From JBBDIP01 sp964602455 (GTDB taxonomy: Bacteria > Bacillota > Sulfobacillia > Fermentithermobacillales > Fermentithermobacillaceae), in NCBI GenBank assembly GCA_964602455.1, contig CAZRRG010000013.1, positions 1-34,992 of the forward strand: a stretch of 34,992 bases of DNA, written 5' to 3'. Below, piece after piece: positions 1 to 8,393 of this stretch; the stretch's first letter is position 1; each line of letters opens with the position of its first letter. The position numbers and the translations under genes were made by a program. The notes under the pieces were generated by a model that saw only the letters and a list, made by a program, of their open reading frames with translations, was not told where the DNA came from and made no database searches.

Positions 1-107
1 CCGAGGTAGAGGCCACCGAACGCCGCGGCAGCGAGCTCAAATCCCATGCCGAGGAAAGACGCAAAGCTCATGATGGGCCTGCCGCCTTCCTTACCTGGTC
101 CGGCCAC
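1..107 (-). CDS. atpZ: AtpZ/ATPase gene 1-like membrane protein, 5' part only
   Basis: This is the start of a minus-strand gene that continues past the left edge. The visible residues include a motif of the form GFELAAAAFGGLYLG, typical of the short membrane protein encoded at the head of F1Fo ATP synthase operons in Firmicutes (AtpZ / ATPase gene 1 family), which is thought to help ATP synthase assembly or ion uptake. I chose the GTG at 107 because an AGAGGTG ribosome site lies just upstream (112-118 on the plus strand); an in-frame ATG at 71 is the alternative. A TATACT box at 127-132 (minus sense) could be its -10 element. An atpI/atpB-type gene would be expected farther left. Only 35 codons are visible, so the family call is moderate. 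Confidence 0.6.
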   Translation of the reverse strand, partial: MAGPGKEGGRPIMSFASFLGMGFELAAAAFGGLYL

Positions 108-153
108 GGGATCACCTCTCGAGTTAAGTATAGCCCAAAGGCCGCCGCCAGCC

Positions 154-182
154 TTGACAAAAGAGGTGAATGGGCGTGTATT
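154..182 (+). promoter_or_regulatory. Probable sigma-A promoter of the aminotransferase gene
   Basis: A perfect TTGACA -35 box at 154-159 is followed after 17 bases by TGTATT (177-182), which matches four of six -10 positions; TATTAG at 179-184 is an alternative with 19-base spacing. It lies 60 bases before the aminotransferase start at 242 and points at it. The minus-strand AtpZ-like gene diverges from the same interval. Confidence 0.5.
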
Positions 183-241
183 AGAGAAGGATAACAAAGA
201 GGGCGAGAAGCCCTACCACAATGTCAATGGAGGTCAACCCT

Positions 242-1432
242 ATGAAGCTCTCCTCTCGAGCCCGGCACGTCGTTGGGTCGCCGACGCTTACGCTTGACGC
301 GAAGACCAAGGAACTCGTGGCACAGGGCGTGGACGTCATCAGTTTCGGGGTCGGTGAGCCGGACTTCGACACGCCTGACCACATAAAAGCAGCTGCGATT
401 GACGCCATCAAGAGAGGTTTTACCAAGTACACGCCTTCGTCCGGCATTATGGAGCTCAGGCAGGCCATCTGCGCCAAACTGAAGGCCGACAACGGCCTCG
501 AGTACCAGCCGGCTGAAGTGTTGGTTTCGGTAGGCGCCAAGCACGCAATCTACAACGCAGTCATGGCGCTCTGTGACGATGGCGACGAAGTCCTGCTCCC
601 GGCGCCGTATTGGGTTAGCTATCCCGAGATGATCAAGCTGGCCGGCGGCAAGCCCGTCATAGTGGAGGCCACTATCGATACCGGGTTCAAGGTGACCCCG
701 GAGCAGATCGAGAAGGCCATTACTCCCAAGACCTCCGCTATTATCCTTAACAGCCCGTCCAACCCGACCGGCGCTGTCTACACTGAAGACGAGATCCGCC
801 GTGTCGCTGAAATCTGCACAAAGCACGGCGTGGCCATCATCTCCGACGAGATCTACGAGAAGCTCATATATGAAGGAAAGCACGTGTCCGTGGCTGCCCT
901 GTCCCCGGAGATCAAGGCCAACACCATCACTGTCAACGGCGTGTCCAAGTCCTACGCCATGACCGGCTGGAGAATCGGGTACGCGGCCGGGCCCAAGGAA
1001 GTCATCTCCGCGATGGGCAAGATCCAGGGGCACGCGACCTCTAACCCGACGTCCATCGCCCAGGTCGCAGCCGTGGCAGGCCTCAAGGGTCCCCAGGAAG
1101 AGCTGGAGAAGATGCGGGTCGAGTTCAAGAAGCGGCGCGATTACATGGTTGCGCGCCTCAATGAGATGCCCGGCATCAAGTGCCTCGTTCCGCCGGGAGC
1201 CTTCTACACCTACCCCGACGTCTCCGGCCTACTCGGCAAGAAGATCGCCGGCAAGCTGGTGAAGGACGTCGACGTGTTGGCCGACATCCTGCTGGAAGAC
1301 GCCAGGATTGCGGCTGTTCCTGGCAGCGGATTCGGTACCAGCACCAATATCCGCTTCTCGTACGCCACCTCCATGGAGCTCATTGAGGAAGGTATGAACA
1401 GGTTGGCAAAGGTCCTCACTACACTGGAGTAG
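242..1432 (+). CDS. aspC: Aspartate aminotransferase-type PLP enzyme (class I, subgroup I-gamma)
   Basis: A 396-residue fold-type I aminotransferase, expected to be cytoplasmic and to transfer the amino group between aspartate (or a similar amino acid) and 2-oxoglutarate. Visible landmarks are the N-terminal GVGEPDFDTP loop, the NSPSNPTG motif, the ISDEIYE stretch with the cofactor aspartate, SKSYAMTGWR with the Schiff-base lysine at about residue 236, and the substrate-binding arginine of NIRFSYA near residue 371. Length matches the family. The reading frame is open from an ATG at 221, but GGAGGT at 229-234 sits seven bases before the ATG at 242, and that start also matches the usual MKLSxR N-terminus, so 242 is preferred. 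It ends in two consecutive TAG codons, nine bases before murD. Exact substrate cannot be read from the sequence. Confidence 0.92.
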   Translation: MKLSSRARHVVGSPTLTLDAKTKELVAQGVDVISFGVGEPDFDTPDHIKAAAIDAIKRGFTKYTPSSGIMELRQAICAKLKADNGLEYQPAEVLVSVGAKHAIYNAVMALCDDGDEVLLPAPYWVSYPEMIKLAGGKPVIVEATIDTGFKVTPEQIEKAITPKTSAIILNSPSNPTGAVYTEDEIRRVAEICTKHGVAIISDEIYEKLIYEGKHVSVAALSPEIKANTITVNGVSKSYAMTGWRIGYAAGPKEVISAMGKIQGHATSNPTSIAQVAAVAGLKGPQEELEKMRVEFKKRRDYMVARLNEMPGIKCLVPPGAFYTYPDVSGLLGKKIAGKLVKDVDVLADILLEDARIAAVPGSGFGTSTNIRFSYATSMELIEEGMNRLAKVLTTLE

Positions 1433-1440
1433 TAGTCCGC

Positions 1441-2892
1441 TTGGGTAGTCTGGGCAACTTCAAGAATAGAAGAGTCGCTGTGGTGGGCCTGGGGAAGTCG
1501 AACCAGGCCCTCACGCGATACCTGCACAAGGAAGGCGCCATCGTCACCTGCTTCGACCGCAAGGAGGCCGGCTCGCTCGGCGCCGCGTACGAGGAGCTCA
1601 GTTCTCTAGGCGTCGGCTGGAGGCTAGGAGATGATTACCTCCAGGGACTTCAGGGTTTTGACGCGGTGTTCCTCACCCCGGGCATGAAGAAGAGCCTGCC
1701 CGAGATCGCCTTGGCCCGCGAGCGTGGAGCGGTGGTCACGACCGAGATCGCCCTGTTCCTTGACCGGTGCAAGGCTCGTGTCTGCGGGATCACCGGCACC
1801 ATCGGCAAGACCACTACTACGACCCTTCTAGGGATGATGCTCCGCGAGAGTCTTCCGGATAGGAAGGTGTATGTGGGCGGCAACATCGGCGAGGTCCTGA
1901 TCGAGAATGTCGACTCCATCACCGAAGATGACCTGGTTGTACTTGAGCTTTCAAGTTTCCAGCTGCAGCTGACCCACAAGAGTCCGAAGGTCGCCCTGGT
2001 GCTCAACGTGAGGCCGAACCACCTGGACATCCACGATTCCTACGAAGAGTACGTTCTGGCCAAGAAGAACATCTACCTCACACAGGGAGAGCGGGACTGC
2101 TGCATCCTCAACCTGGATGATCCGGTAACCCGGGAGATGGTATCTGAGTGTCCCGGCCGGACTGGGTTCTTCTCTTTGAACCCCGAGGCGGCAAGAGGCG
2201 AGTTGGCCGCAGGGCATCCGGTTACCTGGCTTGACGGAGAGAAGCTCATGGCCGGAATCTTGCCGGCCGCGGATCCCCACAGGGGCAGCGAGGTGATGCT
2301 CCTGGCCGAGACCAGCGACATCCTGGTGCCGGGGCGGCACAACATCGCCAACGTCCTGGCGGCATCTTTGGGGGCTCTCGCCATGGGAGCAACGCCGGAA
2401 GGTATAGGCCGTGCCATCCGCTCCTTCAGAGGGGTGGAGCACCGGATCGAGTTTGTCAGGGAACTGCGCGGGGTCCGGTACTACAACGACTCCAAAGCTA
2501 CCTCGCCCGATAGCACTGAAGCTTTGCTTCAATCCGTAACGGGGCCGATCACACTCATTCTCGGCGGTTACGACAAGGGCATCCCCTTCGACGGTCTGGC
2601 AAGAACGATCGTGACAAAGGACTGCAAGGTCGTAACGTTGGGGAAGACTGCCCCTGCGATTGAAGAGGCTTTGGTCAAAGCGGGTGTTGAACAGGGTGTG
2701 CCTGCTTCCTCGGGACGCCCTTCCTTCATAGGCCGCGCCGCGACGCTCGAAGAGGCGGTTAGAATGGCCGCGGCAGAATCGCGGCCGGGAAGCTCGGTCG
2801 TCCTATCGCCTGCTTGCGCCAGCTACGACATGTTCAAGGACTTCGAGGAGCGGGGCAGGGCCTTCAAGGCCTTTGTGGCGGGACTCCAATGA
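1441..2892 (+). CDS. murD: UDP-N-acetylmuramoylalanine--D-glutamate ligase MurD
   Basis: This cytoplasmic peptidoglycan-precursor enzyme adds D-glutamate to UDP-MurNAc-L-alanine using ATP. The 483 residues show the N-terminal Rossmann-like domain (VAVVGLGKSN), the ATP-binding P-loop at about residues 119-124, the central LELSSFQL and NVRPNHLDIH motifs, and the C-terminal YYNDSKATSPDST and LSPACASYDMF motifs diagnostic of MurD. The P-loop reads GTIGKT, where MurD normally has asparagine in the third position. The start is a TTG with GGAG eleven bases upstream. The stop overlaps the nth start as ATGA, suggesting translational coupling. It is detached from the usual division and cell wall cluster. 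Confidence 0.95.
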   Translation: MGSLGNFKNRRVAVVGLGKSNQALTRYLHKEGAIVTCFDRKEAGSLGAAYEELSSLGVGWRLGDDYLQGLQGFDAVFLTPGMKKSLPEIALARERGAVVTTEIALFLDRCKARVCGITGTIGKTTTTTLLGMMLRESLPDRKVYVGGNIGEVLIENVDSITEDDLVVLELSSFQLQLTHKSPKVALVLNVRPNHLDIHDSYEEYVLAKKNIYLTQGERDCCILNLDDPVTREMVSECPGRTGFFSLNPEAARGELAAGHPVTWLDGEKLMAGILPAADPHRGSEVMLLAETSDILVPGRHNIANVLAASLGALAMGATPEGIGRAIRSFRGVEHRIEFVRELRGVRYYNDSKATSPDSTEALLQSVTGPITLILGGYDKGIPFDGLARTIVTKDCKVVTLGKTAPAIEEALVKAGVEQGVPASSGRPSFIGRAATLEEAVRMAAAESRPGSSVVLSPACASYDMFKDFEERGRAFKAFVAGLQ

Positions 2893-3593
2893 CGGCGAAC
2901 CTCCCCGATCCCCGGCTCATAGAAAAGGTCCACTCAGTACTGGAATCGATGTATCCAGGCACGTATTCGGGACTCCTGGAACCAAACAGGGGTAACTGCC
3001 TGGACGTACTTGTGGCGACCATCCTGTCCCAAGCCACAAATGACAACCTGAGCGGGCGGGCCTTCGAAGCCCTCAAAGCTGCTTATCCACGATGGGAAGA
3101 CGTGCTATCCGCTGATCCGGCCGAGGTGGAGAAGCACCTTGCCGTGGGTGGCCTCCAGAGGGAAAAGACCAAGAAGATACGGGACGCTCTTTCAAAGATA
3201 AGAGAGGACTTCGGCGAAATCACGCTGGACTCTCTTTCGGACATGACTGCTCAAGACGCCTTCAGCTACCTGACATCGCTCCCCGGGGTCGGCCCCAAGA
3301 CCGCTGCGTGCGTGATTGGGTTCGGGCTTTGCAAGCCTGCTTTTCCTGTGGACACTCATGTCCTGCGCAGGTCCTAGAGGCTGGGGCTGGTCCCGCCCAA
3401 AGCGACCGCGGAAAAGGCGCAGGCGATCCTATCTCTGGTTGTGCCTCTCCACCTGCAGATGCCTCTGCACGTGCTCATGATCCGCCACGGAAGGGAAACG
3501 TGCCACTCGCGGAATCCCCGGTGCGGGTCTTGTCCTCTCCGTGAGGGTTGCGCAGGAGTTGCGAGTCCGGCACAAGAATCCACACATAATTAG
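2889..3593 (+). pseudogene. nth: Endonuclease III, interrupted by an in-frame TAG
   Basis: Base-excision-repair DNA glycosylase/AP lyase for oxidised pyrimidines. The frame starts at the ATG overlapping murD's stop and shows LVATILSQATND, the helix-hairpin-helix LPGVGPKTA with the catalytic lysine, and PVDTHV with the catalytic aspartate. At codon 163 (3375-3377) there is a TAG where relatives have a sense codon in the H-V-x-R-x-S-x-R-L-G-L stretch. Reading on in the same frame gives the rest of the enzyme, RLGLVPP followed by the iron-sulfur cluster cysteines spaced C-x6-C-x2-C-x5-C, and a second TAG at 3591. A single substitution therefore splits an otherwise complete 234-codon gene. It could be a young pseudogene or a sequencing error. 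The truncated product would lack the cluster. Confidence 0.85.
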
Positions 3594-3643
3594 AAAAGCG
3601 CCAGGGTCGCGCGGAGTCGTGCGGACACTAGCGGCACATCCAC

Positions 3644-3889
3644 TTAGGCTTCCTGAGCGACTTGTGTTGACTTCTGTGCGCGATGCTGATCCCTTAGCGC
3701 TTTGGCTTTGCGTATATCGTACTCTGGCTCGTTCTTGAGCTCGGTGCCGCAATGTGGACATGACCAGGATTCGTAGTGGGTGGCGGCGCTGTAGGAGATC
3801 TCTTTGCAGGAGGGACAGAATTTCCAGGGCACTAAAGTCACCTTCCCGGCAATGTCTTCCAAGTCGATTCTACCGCAAAGTTTGAGCAA
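3644..3889 (-). CDS. Small zinc-ribbon protein, function unknown
   Basis: An 81-residue minus-strand frame holds two CxxC pairs, CPSC and CPHC, about 20 residues apart, which suggests one zinc-ribbon; the C-terminal part is charged and likely helical. I do not recognise a named function. The longest frame begins with TTG at 3889, without a good ribosome site and only 28 bases from the divergent dnaE start. A GTG at 3841, giving V-T-L-V-P-W before the first CxxC and preceded by GGAAG ten bases upstream, is a reasonable alternative start. The cysteine pattern and the open frame between two well-defined genes support it being real. The protein may bind nucleic acid or another protein, but that is a guess. 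Confidence 0.6.
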   Translation of the reverse strand: MLKLCGRIDLEDIAGKVTLVPWKFCPSCKEISYSAATHYESWSCPHCGTELKNEPEYDIRKAKALRDQHRAQKSTQVAQEA

Positions 3890-3917
3890 TTAACAGACCG
3901 GAGGCAGCTTCTGGCAT

Positions 3918-6900
3918 ATGGCTTTCACTCACCTGCACGTCCATACAGAGTACAGCCTGCTTGACGGCGCGTGCCGCTTAGGTGACGCCGCGCGAGTGGC
4001 CGCGGAACTAGGTATGAAGTCGCTGGCAAAGACCGATCACGGCGTTATGTACGGTGTAGTGCCTTTCTACGAAGCCTGCAAGGCCAATGGAGTGAAGCCC
4101 ATCATCGGCTGTGAGGTATACGTGGCTCGCTCCTCGAGGCTCATCAAGACCGAGGGGACCGCCGACAAGCCGTATCACCTGGTCCTCCTGGCAGAAAACG
4201 AGGAGGGCTACAAGAGCCTTCTGCGCATAGTGTCCACGGGTTTTCTGGACGGCTTCTACTACAGGCCGAGAGTGGACCTGGATACCCTGGCCAAGTACGC
4301 CAAGGGAGTCATCGCCTTAACGGCGTGCTTGGAGGGCGAGGTGCCACAGAGGCTCCAGGCCGGGGACGAGCGGGGCGCCGCTATGGCGTTGGGACGGTAC
4401 ACAGACATATTCGGCAAGGGGAATGTCTTCGTCGAGCTCCAGCGCAATGGGGTGGAGGGCCAGGAAGAGGTGAACGCTCGCCTGGTCCGGCTGGCCCGGA
4501 GCCACGGACTGCCTATAGTCGCCACCAACGACTGCCACTACCTCCATCGCGAAGACGCCACCTACCATGAGGTTCTTCTGTGCATCCAGACCAACACCAC
4601 CATGAAGGATCCAAACCGCCTTAGCTTCACGGGCGACCAGTTCTACCTCCGGAGCCCCGAAGAGATGGCTCACATCTTCCGAGACCTGCCCGAAGCTGTG
4701 GAGAACACCGGGCTAGTGGCTGAGAGGTGCAACGTCCATCTCGACCAGGGAGCGATCCACCTTCCGGAGTTTCCGCTGCCTCCCGGCAAAGACGCTGCCC
4801 AGGTGCTAAGAGAGATGGCGGAAGCAGGGCTGCGAGATAGGACCGGGGGAAGGCCGGACCCGGTGAGGGAGGAGAGGCTTGCCCGCGAGCTCGAGATGAT
4901 AGAGCAGATGGGTTACTCCTCGTACTTCCTGGTAGTGCACGACTTCGTCTCATACGCCAAGAGGCAGGGGATCTGGGTTGGTCCAGGGAGAGGCTCGGCG
5001 GCGGGCAGCCTCGTGGCCTACAGCCTCGGCATCACCAACACGGATCCCATCGAGTACAACCTGGTCTTTGAGAGATTCTTGAACCCTGAACGGGTGACAA
5101 TGCCCGACATCGACATCGACTTCCAGGACGACCGGCGGGATGAGGTTATCGACTACGTCAGGCGCCGCTACGGCGAAGACAGAGTCGCGCAGATCGTAAC
5201 CTTCGGGACCATGGCCGCGCGGGCGGCGGTGAGGGATGTTGGCAGAGCCCTCGCGTTGCCCTACGGCGAGGTTGACCGCATCGCCAAACTCATCCCCTAC
5301 CAGTTGGGGATGACCATAGACAAGGCTCTGGAAATTGCGCCTGAACTGCGGGATGCGGCCTCGACCAAGCCTGAGATAGGGAAGGTTATCGATATCGCGA
5401 GAAAGGTTGAGGGGATGCCGAGGCACTCGTCAATCCACGCCGCCGGCATAGTGATCGGCAAGGGGCCACTCTGGGATTACGTCCCCCTTGCCCGGACCCA
5501 GGAAGGCGACGTCGTGACCCAGTACGCTATGGAAGACCTAGAAGCTTTGGGCCTCCTCAAGATAGACTTCCTGGCTCTTCGCACTCTGACCGTCATGCAG
5601 AAGACAGTGAAGCTGGTGGAAGAGGACACCGGCAAGCCGCTTGATCTAGACAAGGTCAGTCTCGACGACCCGAAAACCTACAAGATGCTGTCGGCGGGCG
5701 ACGCCATGGGCGTCTTCCAGCTGGAGTCCTCCTGGGTCAGGGATTTCATGCGCGAGCTCAAGCCGAAGTCGCTCTCGGACATAGTGGCGACCGTCGCCCT
5801 GTGCCGGCCCGGGCCGATGCAGCAGATACCCGAGTTCCTCAGGGCGAGGGCAGGTAAGCCCAAGTACCTTCACCCTCTCCTGGAGCCAATACTGAAGGAC
5901 ACATACGGAGTCCTCGTCTACCAGGAGCAGATCCTGCAGATAGCCGCGGCGATCGCGGGCTTCACTCTGGGCCAGGCGGATATCCTGCGCCGGGCCGTCG
6001 GCAAGAAGAAGAAGGATCTCCTGGTTGAGAGCGAAGATGCCTTCCTCCGTGGCGCCGCCGCGAAGGGTGTGCCGGCGGATGTCGCCAAAGAGGTCTTTGA
6101 CCTCATTCTGAAGTTCGCGAACTACGGTTTTTCCAAGAACCACGCCGCGCCTTACGCTCTTATCGCTTACCAGACGGCCTATCTTAAGGCCCATTATCCC
6201 GTGGAGTTCATGGCCGCCCTCCTGTCATCGGTGGCCGGCGTCCAGGGCAAAGTCGGGATCTACCTCGAAGAGGCCAAGAAGGCGGGGGCGGAGGTCCTGG
6301 GTCCCAGCGTGAACCACAGCATGGTCGAGTTTTCTGTGGAGAAGGATAGGAGGGCCATACGCTACGGCCTGGGCGGAATCAAGAACGTGGGCTACTCGCT
6401 GGCGCAAGCCATTGTGGCTGAAAGGAAAGCCGGAGGGCCCTACCGTTCGCTTGACGACCTGTCGTCCCGCCTCGATTCGAGGCACCTGACGCGGAAGGCG
6501 CTGGAGAGTCTCATCCAGTGCGGGGCCTGCGACGTCCTTGGGACCCGGTACGAGAACCTGGATAGGATCGACACTGTGGTGGTATCCCGCAGGCAGGTGC
6601 AGAACCAAGCCTCCCTTTTCGGCGACGTGGATGTGGAACCGCAACCCGCGGCGCGGCCCGCCCAGGAAGAGCGGATCCCCCTTGATACCAGGCTGTCCTG
6701 GGAACGGGATCTCCTTGGGATGTACTTCAGCGGTCACCCGCTGGAGAAGTACAAGGACATCCTATCTTCGGTGGCAACGCCCATCTCGGACCTTGATCTC
6801 TCTATGGACGGCAAAGAAGTTACCGTGGGGGGCCGGATCTCGGCGTTCAAGAAGGTCGTGACGCGGGCCGGAGACGAGATGGTCTTCGCCACCGTCGAAG

Positions 6901-7100
6901 ACGACTTCGGGTCCATCGAGGTGATCATCTTCCCGAAACTATGGGCCAGGGTGAAGAGCGGTTTTTCAAGGGAAATGGTAGTCGTAGTGCGAGGGAACCT
7001 GGAGGAGCAAGAGGAAACACGTCGAATACTGGCAAGGGAACTCCTGGGAGCGGAAATGCTGCGAGAATCACGAAAGATGCCGGAGAGACAATACAGATGA
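3918..7100 (+). CDS. dnaE: DNA polymerase III alpha subunit DnaE
   Basis: A replicative DNA polymerase of 1060 residues. It begins with a PHP domain (HLHVHTEYSLLDG, KTDHG), which in this family is a metal-binding, sometimes proofreading, domain. The polymerase palm carries PDIDIDF with catalytic aspartates at about residues 399 and 401 and the third in KIDFLALR at about 550. A GPGRGSAAGS motif, the tandem helix-hairpin-helix region (GIKNVGYSLA) and a C-terminal OB-fold (VTVGGRISAF to VIIFPKLW) follow. It is about 100 residues shorter than the E. coli enzyme and ends soon after the OB-fold, so the extended tau-binding tail seen there is short or absent. GGAGG lies 13 bases before the ATG. The stop overlaps the next gene as ATGA. 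Confidence 0.97.
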   Translation: MAFTHLHVHTEYSLLDGACRLGDAARVAAELGMKSLAKTDHGVMYGVVPFYEACKANGVKPIIGCEVYVARSSRLIKTEGTADKPYHLVLLAENEEGYKSLLRIVSTGFLDGFYYRPRVDLDTLAKYAKGVIALTACLEGEVPQRLQAGDERGAAMALGRYTDIFGKGNVFVELQRNGVEGQEEVNARLVRLARSHGLPIVATNDCHYLHREDATYHEVLLCIQTNTTMKDPNRLSFTGDQFYLRSPEEMAHIFRDLPEAVENTGLVAERCNVHLDQGAIHLPEFPLPPGKDAAQVLREMAEAGLRDRTGGRPDPVREERLARELEMIEQMGYSSYFLVVHDFVSYAKRQGIWVGPGRGSAAGSLVAYSLGITNTDPIEYNLVFERFLNPERVTMPDIDIDFQDDRRDEVIDYVRRRYGEDRVAQIVTFGTMAARAAVRDVGRALALPYGEVDRIAKLIPYQLGMTIDKALEIAPELRDAASTKPEIGKVIDIARKVEGMPRHSSIHAAGIVIGKGPLWDYVPLARTQEGDVVTQYAMEDLEALGLLKIDFLALRTLTVMQKTVKLVEEDTGKPLDLDKVSLDDPKTYKMLSAGDAMGVFQLESSWVRDFMRELKPKSLSDIVATVALCRPGPMQQIPEFLRARAGKPKYLHPLLEPILKDTYGVLVYQEQILQIAAAIAGFTLGQADILRRAVGKKKKDLLVESEDAFLRGAAAKGVPADVAKEVFDLILKFANYGFSKNHAAPYALIAYQTAYLKAHYPVEFMAALLSSVAGVQGKVGIYLEEAKKAGAEVLGPSVNHSMVEFSVEKDRRAIRYGLGGIKNVGYSLAQAIVAERKAGGPYRSLDDLSSRLDSRHLTRKALESLIQCGACDVLGTRYENLDRIDTVVVSRRQVQNQASLFGDVDVEPQPAARPAQEERIPLDTRLSWERDLLGMYFSGHPLEKYKDILSSVATPISDLDLSMDGKEVTVGGRISAFKKVVTRAGDEMVFATVEDDFGSIEVIIFPKLWARVKSGFSREMVVVVRGNLEEQEETRRILARELLGAEMLRESRKMPERQYR

Positions 7101-7366
7101 GGGTGGGAAGGAGGGAAGCCCACAGTCCCGCTTTACCGGGGCGTAAGGGCCTAGCCGTGTGGACAGTAGTCTACGTAGCAGGCGGTTGGATGGAAGCGGA
7201 ACGTTTGAAGGATCGTTTGGCCAAGGACGGTCTCTTGGTGATGCTCAGGGCCTGTGGTTCCGTCGACGACAGGCTCGCCAAGCACGTCGAACTTCTCGTT
7301 CCCGAAATCGAGGTCTCGGAAGCCCACTCGATCCTGATGGAATTGGTAGGTACTGTGAGGGCTTAA
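7097..7366 (+). CDS. Small conserved protein between dnaE and pfkA, DUF2007-like
   Basis: An 89-residue protein starting at the ATG that overlaps the dnaE stop codon. After a basic, variable N-terminus (about 20 residues) it contains WTVVYVAGGWMEAERLKDRL, a middle strand LLVMLRACG and a C-terminal VELLVPEIEVSEAHSILMEL. This beta-alpha-beta pattern of an ACT/ferredoxin-like fold resembles DUF2007-type proteins; short proteins of this type occur between dnaE and pfkA in other Firmicutes, where they sometimes carry unreliable enzyme names. Function is unknown; a small-molecule or partner binding role would fit the fold. It is translationally coupled to dnaE, and pfkA starts two bases after its stop, so it is embedded in the operon. 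Confidence 0.75.
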   Translation: MRVGRREAHSPALPGRKGLAVWTVVYVAGGWMEAERLKDRLAKDGLLVMLRACGSVDDRLAKHVELLVPEIEVSEAHSILMELVGTVRA

Positions 7367-7367
7367 C

Positions 7368-8324
7368 TTGAGGATAGGGGTTCTTACCAGCGGCGGCGAT
7401 GCGCCGGGTATGAATGCCGCCATAAGGGCGGTAGTCCGGCGCGGCGTGTCCGCCGGCATGGATGTTATCGGTGTTAGGCGCGGGTATGACGGTCTCCTTG
7501 ACGGAGACATGGTACCTCTAAAGGTCGAGTCTGTCGGCGACATCATCCACAGGGGCGGCACGATCCTACACACCGCCCGGTCAGATAGGTTCATGCAGCC
7601 TGAGGGAGTCGACCTCGGCGCCGCGAGAATTCGCGGAGCGGCCATCGACGGCCTCATCGTCATCGGCGGCGACGGCAGCTTCCGGGGAATGGTCGAACTG
7701 GTGAAGAGGGGCGTTCGCGCCATCGGAGTCCCCGGAACCATTGACAATGACCTGGCCTTCACCGACTACACAATAGGCTTCGATACCGCGGTCAACACCG
7801 GGGTTGAGGCCGTTAACAGGCTCAGAGACACCGCTACCTCCCACGAACGGATCTTCGTCGTCGAGACCATGGGGCGCCATGAGGGCCATCTTGCGCTGGC
7901 TGTTGGTGTTGCCGGCGGCGCCGAGACAGTCCTCATTCCCGAGCTGCCGGTCAACATCGATGAGATCTGCGGCAAACTTCGCAAGGGCCTGGACCGGGGC
8001 AAAGTCCACAGCATCATCGTCGTTGCCGAGGGAGCGGGAAGCGGTTTCGACGTTGCCAGGCGGATAGAGTCTTGCCTGGGTCTTGAACTCCGGGTGACTA
8101 TCCTCGGACATGTCCAGCGCGGCGGCACTCCTACGGCGTTTGACCGGCTTCTGGCATCACGGCTTGGAGCCAAAGCCGTGGATCTCCTAGCAGCGGGCGA
8201 AACCAACCTCATGGTGGGGATTAGCGGCAACAAGGTCGTATCCACCCCGATGGAGCGGGTGCTCGCGACGAAGAGGCCCATAGATATGGATGTTTATAAT
8301 CTTGCGCAGGACCTCGCCAGGTAG
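7368..8324 (+). CDS. pfkA: ATP-dependent 6-phosphofructokinase
   Basis: Phosphorylates fructose 6-phosphate to fructose 1,6-bisphosphate in glycolysis. The 318 residues match the bacterial enzyme's usual length. Seen in order are the N-terminal GVLTSGGDAPGMNAAIR, the nucleotide-site GGDGS at residues 100-104, PGTIDND at 122-128 with the catalytic aspartate at 126, an METMGR-like VETMGRHEG segment, and LGHVQRGG. Glycine in GGDGS and in PGTIDND are the residues of ATP-using enzymes; pyrophosphate-dependent forms usually have GGDD and PKTIDND. The start is TTG with GAGGG six bases upstream. It follows the 89-residue gene by one base and precedes pyk by 69 bases, so upper and lower glycolytic control enzymes are likely cotranscribed with the replicase. 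Confidence 0.96.
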   Translation: MRIGVLTSGGDAPGMNAAIRAVVRRGVSAGMDVIGVRRGYDGLLDGDMVPLKVESVGDIIHRGGTILHTARSDRFMQPEGVDLGAARIRGAAIDGLIVIGGDGSFRGMVELVKRGVRAIGVPGTIDNDLAFTDYTIGFDTAVNTGVEAVNRLRDTATSHERIFVVETMGRHEGHLALAVGVAGGAETVLIPELPVNIDEICGKLRKGLDRGKVHSIIVVAEGAGSGFDVARRIESCLGLELRVTILGHVQRGGTPTAFDRLLASRLGAKAVDLLAAGETNLMVGISGNKVVSTPMERVLATKRPIDMDVYNLAQDLAR

Positions 8325-8393
8325 GAATACAGGAACTTACGTCGAATTGGAGAAAGGAGGCGCGTAGTTAGGTCTAACGGTGGAGGTAAGGGC

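Noticed and set aside
224..1033. Long minus-strand open frame opposite the aminotransferase (269 codons)
   Set aside because: It is entirely antisense to a clear gene, has no protein-family resemblance, and arises from G/C-rich third positions.
7368..8324. Pyrophosphate-dependent phosphofructokinase
   Set aside because: GGDGS and PGTIDND carry the glycines typical of ATP-dependent enzymes.
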